NCBI RefSeq assembly: GCF_003457605.1
Contig: NZ_QRAN01000010.1
Location: 1-64,000, forward strand
Length of the DNA stretch: 64,000 bases
Reading direction: 5' to 3'
Source of the DNA: Seongchinamella sediminis
GTDB taxonomy: Bacteria > Pseudomonadota > Gammaproteobacteria > Pseudomonadales > Halieaceae
Program-made: the position numbers and the translations under genes
Notes under the pieces: generated by a model
Seen by the model: only the letters and a program-made list of their open reading frames with translations
Told to the model about the DNA's origin: nothing
Databases searched by the model: none
In this document: positions 33,552 through 40,388 of the stretch, piece by piece
Numbering within the stretch: position 1 is the stretch's first letter
Layout: every line of letters starts with the position of its first letter

Positions 33552-34966
33552 ACGCGGATATCAGCACGTACCGGCGAGGGCAGCTCCGGATCCACCTTGT
33601 TCCTCCAACTGCCCACCCCATTGCGAAGTTCACTGGCCCTCACACTGACTGGCTCGTCCCACACAGTCTGGGCACCAGAGTTAATCACATTGAAGCGTAC
33701 AACCGGATCGTCCAGGGTCATATCGAACTCTACAAGGCCAGCATTGTGACCACCGGTGAATGGGACCCGAATACGGATCTCCGGCTCTTCGATGGGCTCT
33801 GGCATGGGCGTATCCTGGGCGAGGCCCGAGCTGGCAAATTCGTACAGGTCATAGCCGCCTTCACTGGACCAGGGTATACAGTTTACCTCTGCCCGGTGGA
33901 TATCACCCGACATCAGCATCACCCCGCCAATATCCTCATCGCGAATAAAATTGAACAGACTATCGCGTTCGTGCCGGTAGCTGGTCCAGTTGTCCTCGCC
34001 AAAAGCCTCAGGATTGTGAGACCAGCCGCCGCCGCTGATCAGCACCTTGAACGGTGCCGTACTGGCCTTGAGGCCAGACTTGAGCCATGCCAGTTGCGCC
34101 GCACCCAAATGGCTCTTGCCAGGGCCGTCTGGGCTATCATTGGGATCGCGATAGTAGCGGTTGTCCAGGAAGAAAAAATCGACGCCGCCGTAATGGTACT
34201 GGAAGTAAACGCCGGGCGACTGTGCCGTGCCATACGCAGGATTCGCCCAATAGCGCTTGAACAAGGCCAGGCTTTGTTCCCGCATCGGGTTATCACTGGC
34301 GCTGTTGTTGAGGCCATAATCGTGATCATCCCATATCGCAAGCTGCGGCACACGGCTGCCAAACGCCTGGTACTCTGGCACCGCGCGCTGCATCTTGTAC
34401 AGGTCGGACATAATACCGGGCTCTACGGTATCAGCATAGATATTGTCGCCCAGCCAGAAGAAGAGGTCCGGATTCCACCGCGACAGCGCACCCCAGATCG
34501 GCTGGTGCGGATATTCCTGCCAGCGGGCGCAAGACCCAAAAGCAAGCCGAAACCGCGCCGAACCGGCAGGCGCCGTGGAGAATTGAAATGGCGGCACGTT
34601 GTCCAGATATTTGGCGGGCTTGCCGTCCACCCAGGGACGATAATAATAGGTGCTACCAGGCTCCAGATCGCCGAGATTGATGCGAGCTACAAAGTCGTCA
34701 TCAGGCCCAGCCTCGACAGGGGAGCTTAACTGCGCCCCAGCCATGTCCGGCTGCCGGCTATACTGCACTTGCACTGAATATCGGCCGCTGGCGCGCATCC
34801 AAAGCTGCAGATCTCGCTGCCCCACCGCACCGGGCATCGGCCCGTGCACCAGGCGAGGATAACCACTACCGTCGGCCAGGGCATCGCGCAGGCCAGTCGC
34901 CAGTAGTGGTAGTGAGCCACCGGCAACAGCCAGCGATTTAAGAAAATGTCTTCTTGCAGTTTTCAT
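33548..34966 (-). CDS. Tat-exported PhoD-like alkaline phosphatase
   Basis: A 472-residue secreted phosphatase. The N-terminus carries a twin-arginine signal (ARRHFLKSLAVAGG), so the folded, metallated enzyme crosses through Tat. The PhoD N-terminal Ig-like domain (about 35-130) precedes the metallophosphatase domain with FRLAFGSCARW, FFWLGDNIYAD, AIWDDHDYG and LMSGDIHRAE, which carry the Fe/Ca ligands of this family. PhoD enzymes cleave phosphomonoesters and diesters. In this operon it may attack inositol phosphates or other organophosphates in the periplasm. The ATG overlaps the histidine kinase stop by four bases (ATGA) and has GGGAG upstream. Confidence 0.92.
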   Translation of the reverse strand: MKTARRHFLKSLAVAGGSLPLLATGLRDALADGSGYPRLVHGPMPGAVGQRDLQLWMRASGRYSVQVQYSRQPDMAGAQLSSPVEAGPDDDFVARINLGDLEPGSTYYYRPWVDGKPAKYLDNVPPFQFSTAPAGSARFRLAFGSCARWQEYPHQPIWGALSRWNPDLFFWLGDNIYADTVEPGIMSDLYKMQRAVPEYQAFGSRVPQLAIWDDHDYGLNNSASDNPMREQSLALFKRYWANPAYGTAQSPGVYFQYHYGGVDFFFLDNRYYRDPNDSPDGPGKSHLGAAQLAWLKSGLKASTAPFKVLISGGGWSHNPEAFGEDNWTSYRHERDSLFNFIRDEDIGGVMLMSGDIHRAEVNCIPWSSEGGYDLYEFASSGLAQDTPMPEPIEEPEIRIRVPFTGGHNAGLVEFDMTLDDPVVRFNVINSGAQTVWDEPVSVRASELRNGVGSWRNKVDPELPSPVRADIRV

Positions 34967-36348
34967 ACAGACTCCCTAGGTAAAAAATCGATTACAACAA
35001 TCAGGCCCGGTGTGGCATCCAAAAGTCGAATACTTGCGCCATGAAGGCGGGCGATGGCTCTAACCACCGCAAGGCCCAGTCCTGTGCCGGGCTGGCTGCG
35101 ACTCTGGTCGAGGCGATAAAGACGTTCAAAAACGCGCTCCCTTTCCGCAACCGGAATTCCGGGTCCCGAATCCTCCACACTAAGGCGACCAGGCTCCTCG
35201 CGCAAAACAATAGTGGCGCCGGCCCCGGCGTAGCGAATAGCATTATCAACCAGGTTATAAAGCGCACGGAAAAGCAGGCTGGCATTACCAATAACGCTAC
35301 CCTCTCCCCGACTGATAAGTGTTAAGCGCTGTCCGCGCTCCTCTGCCATCGGCGCCAGCAACTCGACAACATCGCTGGCGATATCAGCCAGCACGCAGGG
35401 CTCTCCCTCGACTTGCAGTGCTCCCTTTTCCAGCCGTGACAGATCGAGCATCGCTTCAAAAGTCTGTACCAAGTGATCAAGGTCGCTCCTTGCCTGGGTC
35501 AGGGTTTCCCGTATCGCTGTGTCACAATTCTCAGCTTTCAACCTGCGGTCCATATCTTCGAGACGCAGGCTTAGACGTGACAGGGGGGTACGAAGGTCAT
35601 GGGCAATATTATCCGTCACACCAGCCACCGAGAGCAGCAAGTCATCAATCTCATCCAGCATGCAGTTGACCTGGCCGGCGAGCACATCCAGTTCGTCACC
35701 CTCGCGCTGTGTGGGCAGGCGCGTTTCCAGGCGACCTCGCTGAATCTGCTCAATACTTTCACTCAGACCCCGCAACCGCCCAAGTTGGCGGCGATTGAAA
35801 AAGTAGCCGACAACCAATGTCAGTAGCAGGCAGAGACCCAATGCCAATGCAGACGCCAGCAGGAAATCGCGCTGATAAGCACTGCTGTCCGGCTCCAGCT
35901 GCGCGACCATGAGACGCCCGGGGCCTACCGCTATCCACGTGCCCCGGGCCAACTCGACCGCAGCATCGCCGCCCAGCTGCGACACCGCTACCGCAAACCG
36001 ATCGGTCTGCGGGTACTGCGGCAACTCACCGGGAATTGCGCTCAGATTGCCGCTCACACCGGCACCCGTTTCCAACGCCAAAAGGGTGCTGGCAGCCCCA
36101 CGAGCATGCGTGTCGACAATCCGGCGCAGAGAGGTGGCTCCTGCGTCATCAATGGCCAGTCGGCGGTATGTATCTGCGGCTATCAGCACATTGCGCTGGA
36201 CCTGCTGTTCGCGCTCGGACACGGTAAACCCATATACTGTGGCGAGTGCGAGAGCGTTGACCAATAGCGTGAGCATGGTAAAAAGCAAAGTCAGGCGCCA
36301 GATGGATGTATGCGGGTAACGCAGGCGCGGGAAATCAGCGGATAACAT
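34963..36348 (-). CDS. Two-component sensor histidine kinase
   Basis: A 461-residue inner-membrane kinase. Two membrane helices (about 16-40 and 168-190) bracket a periplasmic sensor of about 125 residues, followed by HAMP (200-245), HisKA with the phospho-His in NIAHDLRTPLSRLSLRLED, and HATPase (NAIRYAGAGATIVL, EDSGPGIPVAERE, GTGLGLAVVRAIA). It belongs to the QseC/PmrB-like group. It overlaps the response regulator gene by 14 bases and the PhoD gene by four. The embedding in a phosphatase operon suggests it senses a substrate or product of that pathway (inference). Confidence 0.92.
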   Translation of the reverse strand: MLSADFPRLRYPHTSIWRLTLLFTMLTLLVNALALATVYGFTVSEREQQVQRNVLIAADTYRRLAIDDAGATSLRRIVDTHARGAASTLLALETGAGVSGNLSAIPGELPQYPQTDRFAVAVSQLGGDAAVELARGTWIAVGPGRLMVAQLEPDSSAYQRDFLLASALALGLCLLLTLVVGYFFNRRQLGRLRGLSESIEQIQRGRLETRLPTQREGDELDVLAGQVNCMLDEIDDLLLSVAGVTDNIAHDLRTPLSRLSLRLEDMDRRLKAENCDTAIRETLTQARSDLDHLVQTFEAMLDLSRLEKGALQVEGEPCVLADIASDVVELLAPMAEERGQRLTLISRGEGSVIGNASLLFRALYNLVDNAIRYAGAGATIVLREEPGRLSVEDSGPGIPVAERERVFERLYRLDQSRSQPGTGLGLAVVRAIARLHGASIRLLDATPGLIVVIDFLPRESV

Positions 36349-37006
36349 ATCCAGCCCCGCGCACGGTATCGATCAACTGGCCGCGACCACTGGTCTCGAG
36401 CTTTTTTCTCAGCTTGGCGATGTGCACGTCGATAACGTTGGTCTTGGGGTCAAAGTGATAGTCCCACACCGCCTCAAACAGCTGTGTACGTGACACAACT
36501 TTGCCACGATGCTCGAGCAAGAAGCGCAAGAGCTGGAATTCTTTCGGTTGCAAGGGAATCTCATCGGCCCCGCATGTCACCCGGTGGCCGACAAGATCCA
36601 TAACCAGGTCATCGGCCTGCAGCTCAGTTGCGGGACCTGTACCGCTTGCGGTTCGGTGGATCAGATTTTCAATCCGCAGCCGCAACTCTGCAAAGGAGAA
36701 TGGCTTGGTCAAATAGTCATCGCCGCCTGCCTTCAGCCCGCGAATCCGCTCATCGACATGACCGAGCGCGCTGAGAACAATTACCGGGGTACGGTTGTTC
36801 GCGGCCCTCAGCGCCGACAGTACTGCGAGACCGTCCAATTGTGGCAGCATTCGGTCGAGTACAATGAGATCGTAACGACCTGTGGTGGCGAGGTGCAGCG
36901 CGTCAACGCCATTTTCGGCGATATCAGCGCTGTACCCCTGCTCCCTGAACCCCTTGGAAAGGTAGTCCAGCGTAGTCCGGTCGTCCTCGACAAGAAGCAG
37001 CTTCAT
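36335..37006 (-). CDS. OmpR/PhoB-family response regulator
   Basis: A 223-residue regulator. The receiver (about 1-117) has the acid pair VEDD, phospho-acceptor Asp51 or 52 in VLDRMLPQLDG and Lys in YLTKPFSFAEL. The C-terminal winged helix (about 130-223) shows EFQLLRFLLEHRGKVVSR and VIDVHIAKLRKKL. The ATG at 37006 shares one base with the stop of the PepSY gene (TGATG), indicating coupled translation; a TTG one codon earlier is not needed. It probably regulates its own operon, perhaps through the direct repeats at 37620-37648, and possibly the neighbouring phytate genes. Confidence 0.92.
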   Translation of the reverse strand: MKLLLVEDDRTTLDYLSKGFREQGYSADIAENGVDALHLATTGRYDLIVLDRMLPQLDGLAVLSALRAANNRTPVIVLSALGHVDERIRGLKAGGDDYLTKPFSFAELRLRIENLIHRTASGTGPATELQADDLVMDLVGHRVTCGADEIPLQPKEFQLLRFLLEHRGKVVSRTQLFEAVWDYHFDPKTNVIDVHIAKLRKKLETSGRGQLIDTVRGAGYVIR

Positions 37007-37575
37007 CAACGATCGGGGCTGGTCAGGGTGGGAATCGCCTGGCTTGAATCAATGTCGATCAAATGATCCCGCTCGCCCTGTGGACCAACCCACTCCAGCT
37101 TGATGTAGCGCACTCCACGCTCCAGTTCCACCTCGGCTTCCTCCAGCAACTGCTGCTCTCCTCGCTTACTGTCAGCAATTCCCTTGCGAAGGCTGTAGCC
37201 GGAGTCTTTCAAGGCGCGAGCTGCCAGGACCTCGTCATCACGACAGACAAGACCGCAACTGCGCTTTTCTTTCTCTTCGCTAATAGCGCCGTCAGCCACA
37301 GCAATGCGTAGCTTGTGCCGAGTCCCAGCTTCCAGGTCCATGACCTTGATCTCGTGATACAGCTGGCCGTCCTCATCTTCCAACTCATACTCATAGGCGA
37401 TGCCCCCTACGGTCGCTTCGACCTGCGTCAGGGCCTTCTCCACGGTGACGCCGGAGCGATCAATAGCGTACAGAGCCACCGCAGCCTCCTCGAGGTCGTT
37501 GCCAGCTGTGGCGAGCAAGGGTGCAGCCACAATTGCGGCGGCCAGGGTGCAGATTCCCATTGAAAAGCGGTTCAT
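37006..37575 (-). CDS. Periplasmic PepSY-like protein
   Basis: A 189-residue exported protein with a signal peptide ending LLATAG. Two repeats have the look of PepSY domains: about 38-100 (VTVEKALTQVEATVGGIAYE, YHEIKVMDLEAG) and 128-180 (KGIADSKRGEQQLLEEAEVE, YIKLEWVGPQG). PepSY proteins are often encoded next to two-component systems and are thought to modulate sensors or proteases in the periplasm. First gene of the unit PepSY-regulator-kinase-PhoD-HAD, with a strong GAGGAGG ribosome binding site. Confidence 0.75.
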   Translation of the reverse strand: MNRFSMGICTLAAAIVAAPLLATAGNDLEEAAVALYAIDRSGVTVEKALTQVEATVGGIAYEYELEDEDGQLYHEIKVMDLEAGTRHKLRIAVADGAISEEKEKRSCGLVCRDDEVLAARALKDSGYSLRKGIADSKRGEQQLLEEAEVELERGVRYIKLEWVGPQGERDHLIDIDSSQAIPTLTSPDR

Positions 37576-37654
37576 GTGCGATCCTCCTCAGGTGATTTCA
37601 CACACTTTAACTCGAGCCAGGCTAAACTCGCATGAGGTAGGGCTTAACAATTGT
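37576..37654 (-). promoter_or_regulatory. Promoter region of the PepSY-regulator-kinase-phosphatase operon, with direct repeats
   Basis: The 79-base gap before the PepSY gene contains two direct repeats GGCTAAAC (37620-37627) and GGCTTAAC (37641-37648), 21 bases apart, that is two helical turns, plus a second pair of AACTCG boxes 16 bases apart. Tandem half-sites of this kind fit binding by OmpR-family regulators, so autoregulation is plausible. Confidence 0.4.
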
Positions 37655-38476
37655 TCATGTTAGACCTGTGACTGCGACATCGCCCTCAACCGCCGCTAGC
37701 AGGGCATCGTAAATGCCCTCTGCTGCAGCCAATACCGCACACCCCTTGTCCAGGACCCCCGATCGCTCGAGCGCCGGATTACTGCGCCCGCCTGCCTCCC
37801 GCACCAGTAATGCGCCTGCAACTGCGTCCCAGGCATTCATGTGCGGCTCGTAGTAGCCTATCAGTCGACCGGCTGCGACGTACGCCAGGCTTAGAGCACC
37901 ACTGCCGCAACGGTGGAACATACCCTGGGCCTCCATAAGACGCTGCATCGGCCCCAGGGTTTCTGCCGGCTCCACCCGGTTGGAATAACCCAGCCCAACC
38001 AGCCCGTCCGCCAGTGTTGTCGCCTTACTGGTGACCAGTGGACGGCCATTGAGCATAGCGCCGCCGCCACGGCTTGCGGCAAACATCTCGTCACGCACTG
38101 GATCGTAGATCACCCCGATCATTGTCTTGTTGTCGATGACATAAGCGAGTGCAATACACCAGGACGTGATGTTACTGATAAAGGGCTGGGTACCGTCGAT
38201 GGGGTCCACGACCCAGACCCCCTGCCCCGGCTGAAACCTAAAATCATCACAACTTTCCTCGCCGAGAAATGCATCGTCAGGGTAATACTCAGCTATTGCC
38301 CGGCGCAGCAGGTTCTCCGTCTCAATGTCGGCCTCGGTGGCCATATCCTGCACACCCTTGCTTTCTACCGTCAGGGCGCCAAGGTCGGCGAATTTTCCCG
38401 CGGCAAAGTTGCCGGCGCTGCGTGCCATCTCGCAGGCCTTGCCGAGACGTTGCTCAAGTTCACCATCATTCACCAT
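37655..38476 (-). CDS. Inositol monophosphatase-family phosphatase
   Basis: A 273-residue cytoplasmic enzyme of the FIG/IMPase family. The metal-binding motifs are intact: GEESCDDF, VDPIDGTQPF (the DPIDGT signature) and NAWDAVAGALLVREAGG near the C-terminus. The family hydrolyses myo-inositol monophosphates, histidinol phosphate or fructose bisphosphate with Mg. Next to an organophosphate transporter, a phytase and the iol genes, inositol monophosphate is the most economical substrate, giving myo-inositol to IolG. I place the start at 38476 (AGGGGG 5 bases upstream), which overlaps the lipoprotein gene by 11 bases; 38494 is an alternative. Confidence 0.85.
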   Translation of the reverse strand: MVNDGELEQRLGKACEMARSAGNFAAGKFADLGALTVESKGVQDMATEADIETENLLRRAIAEYYPDDAFLGEESCDDFRFQPGQGVWVVDPIDGTQPFISNITSWCIALAYVIDNKTMIGVIYDPVRDEMFAASRGGGAMLNGRPLVTSKATTLADGLVGLGYSNRVEPAETLGPMQRLMEAQGMFHRCGSGALSLAYVAAGRLIGYYEPHMNAWDAVAGALLVREAGGRSNPALERSGVLDKGCAVLAAAEGIYDALLAAVEGDVAVTGLT

Positions 38477-38951
38477 CGGCACCCCCTGCGACATTGAAAA
38501 GAGCCCCCTCACACTGGTGGTGTACAACAAAGTGCTTTGTTACTGCCGGGGTATTCATGCTGACCTCCAATTCGGCTATCTCCTGTTGCTGCTCCAGCAG
38601 CGGCACTGCCAGTGAATCAGGCTTTCGGTCACCGCATTCTGCCTGAAAGCGTAGCGATACCTCTGCGCCCTCCTCAGAGCGCTGCAATACACCAACATTA
38701 CAGAAATCGGGCACGGCGAGGATGTCTGCGGGAACCGCTATTGCCATCCCTGCCGCCAGGGCCTTCGGCAACCACAACTGAACGGTCAAAGCTCCGCTAT
38801 CGACGTAATCAATCTCGAGTCTGGAAAATTCAGCCCTGTGTTGCCAGTGATCGCTGGCGTGAGTGGCGCAGAAACTGGAATCGACCTGCTGCCCGCACCC
38901 GAATAGCAGCGCTATGGTCACCACGCCCGGGAACAGCTTAATCAGTCGCAC
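38466..38951 (-). CDS. Lipoprotein of unknown function in the phosphate-ester transport operon
   Basis: A 161-residue lipoprotein. VVTIALLFGCGQQ places the lipidated Cys at position 19, and four further cysteines (near 28, 84, 106 and 148) could form two disulfides. No family is recognised. It overlaps the transporter gene by 14 bases and the phosphatase gene by 11, so it is translated with them and presumably serves the same pathway, for instance as a periplasmic binding or accessory factor (inference). GTG start with GGAGGG upstream. Confidence 0.65.
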   Translation of the reverse strand: MRLIKLFPGVVTIALLFGCGQQVDSSFCATHASDHWQHRAEFSRLEIDYVDSGALTVQLWLPKALAAGMAIAVPADILAVPDFCNVGVLQRSEEGAEVSLRFQAECGDRKPDSLAVPLLEQQQEIAELEVSMNTPAVTKHFVVHHQCEGALFNVAGGADGE

Positions 38952-40320
38952 GCACCCTCCACAGGCTTGTAGCCAATATCAGTGACACTACCGAAGCACC
39001 AACCCAGAACAAGATCGGAACGCTGTAGTCATAGAAATGAACCACTGTCTCCCCCTGGGCGGTGGCAAAGCGCAGTGCAATTTCGCTGTCGGAGATAAGC
39101 CGCCCACTGATGTAATCCTGCATGCCGGCCCCGACGTAACTGAATATGCCGATAAAGCCCATCGCCGCTCCGGCCACGCGTTTCGGCGCGATATCAACAG
39201 CAAACAGGCCTCCGAGCGACGCGAGTATTCCGCTTAGACCGAAACCATATACCACCAGCGCCGCCGCCAATATCAGCGGTTCATCCGGCCCCCAAAAAAT
39301 CACGAAGAGGGGCAGTAACTCCATCAGCCCGAACAGCAAGTTGGCCGGAGGACGCCGGGCATCAAACCACTTGTCAGAGGCAAACCCGTAGGCAACACAG
39401 CCGAGAATACCCGCTGCCGTATTGAAGAATATAAACAAGTTTGCATCGAACAAGTCAAAACCACGTATTTCCTGCAGGTAGACATTGCCCCAGCTGTTTA
39501 TCGCATAGCGCGTGACATACATGCTGGAACTGGCCAGAGCCAGTACCCAGATCGAAGGTATGGCGAGGATGCGTAACTGCGTCTTCCACACATTGCCATT
39601 GGCCGCCGCACTTGCTACGGCACTATGATCACCTCTCCAGTCTGCAACGCTTGGCAAACCCAACGCTCGCGGTCGGTCTGGCAGAAAGCGCAGCACCAGC
39701 AGCGCCGCGCCAATGCAAATGGCCGCCGGCAGCCAGAAACCCCAGTGCCAGTCCAGCCCCAGACCCTTTGGGGGCGCCGCGATCAGCCAGGCTATACCAA
39801 GGTAGGTCAGTCCCTCGCCAATCGAATGGGCGGTGCTCCATACCCCGTAGTAGCGCCCGCGTTCATGGTTACTGTACCAGTGCGCCATCGACACCACGCT
39901 TGATGGTGCGCCAAAACCCTGGAACCAGCCATTCAGCCCCCAGAGAAGGGCTGACACCCAGAGCAGGTCAGACAGTCCCATCCCAAAGTTGGCGCAGGCC
40001 GACAGCAATAGTCCAGCGGCGAAAAACCGCCCAACATGGGCGTGATCGGCCAGGAAACCGTTACTGAACTTGCCAAACGCATAGCCGTAAAGCAGCGTCG
40101 ACCCGATGATGCCGAGTTCCTCCGGCGTGAAGATGCCAGCATCCATCAACGGCTTTTTCACTACGTTCAAAGCCAGTCGACAGACGTAGGCAAGACCGTA
40201 ACACAGCGTGATGATCACGATTACATCGCGGCGATGCCGCCGGTACTCGCGATCCACCGCGGCGGCTTCAATACTGACTGGCCGATCGGGTCCGGTGGCG
40301 AAAAAACTGAACCACTGCAT
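38938..40320 (-). CDS. MFS transporter of the organophosphate:phosphate antiporter (OPA) type
   Basis: A 460-residue protein with about 12 membrane helices. ITLCYGLAYVCRLALNVVKK near the N-terminus and AHWYSNHERGRYYGVWSTAH are the diagnostic blocks of the GlpT/UhpT/UhpC family, which exchanges sugar phosphates or glycerol 3-phosphate for inorganic phosphate across the inner membrane. Followed at once by a lipoprotein and an inositol monophosphatase gene, it may import inositol phosphates or release phosphate. No classical inositol permease (IolT or an ABC system) was seen in the window. Substrate is an inference. First gene after the TonB receptor, 68 bases downstream. Confidence 0.85.
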   Translation of the reverse strand: MQWFSFFATGPDRPVSIEAAAVDREYRRHRRDVIVIITLCYGLAYVCRLALNVVKKPLMDAGIFTPEELGIIGSTLLYGYAFGKFSNGFLADHAHVGRFFAAGLLLSACANFGMGLSDLLWVSALLWGLNGWFQGFGAPSSVVSMAHWYSNHERGRYYGVWSTAHSIGEGLTYLGIAWLIAAPPKGLGLDWHWGFWLPAAICIGAALLVLRFLPDRPRALGLPSVADWRGDHSAVASAAANGNVWKTQLRILAIPSIWVLALASSSMYVTRYAINSWGNVYLQEIRGFDLFDANLFIFFNTAAGILGCVAYGFASDKWFDARRPPANLLFGLMELLPLFVIFWGPDEPLILAAALVVYGFGLSGILASLGGLFAVDIAPKRVAGAAMGFIGIFSYVGAGMQDYISGRLISDSEIALRFATAQGETVVHFYDYSVPILFWVGASVVSLILATSLWRVRATD

Positions 40321-40359
40321 GACTAATTTACTTCCACCGCGGTTGTGAGCGTATCAGGA

Positions 40360-40380
40360 GCGGGGCCGGAAAGGCCCCGC
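40360..40380. other. Intercistronic hairpin between receptor and transporter genes
   Basis: Perfect 8-bp stem GCGGGGCC (40360-40367) and GGCCCCGC (40373-40380) closes a five-base loop in the 68 bases between the TonB receptor and the OPA-type transporter genes. No T-run follows on the minus strand, so it more likely protects the receptor mRNA end or attenuates than terminates. Confidence 0.5.
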
Positions 40381-40388
40381 GGCTAGAC

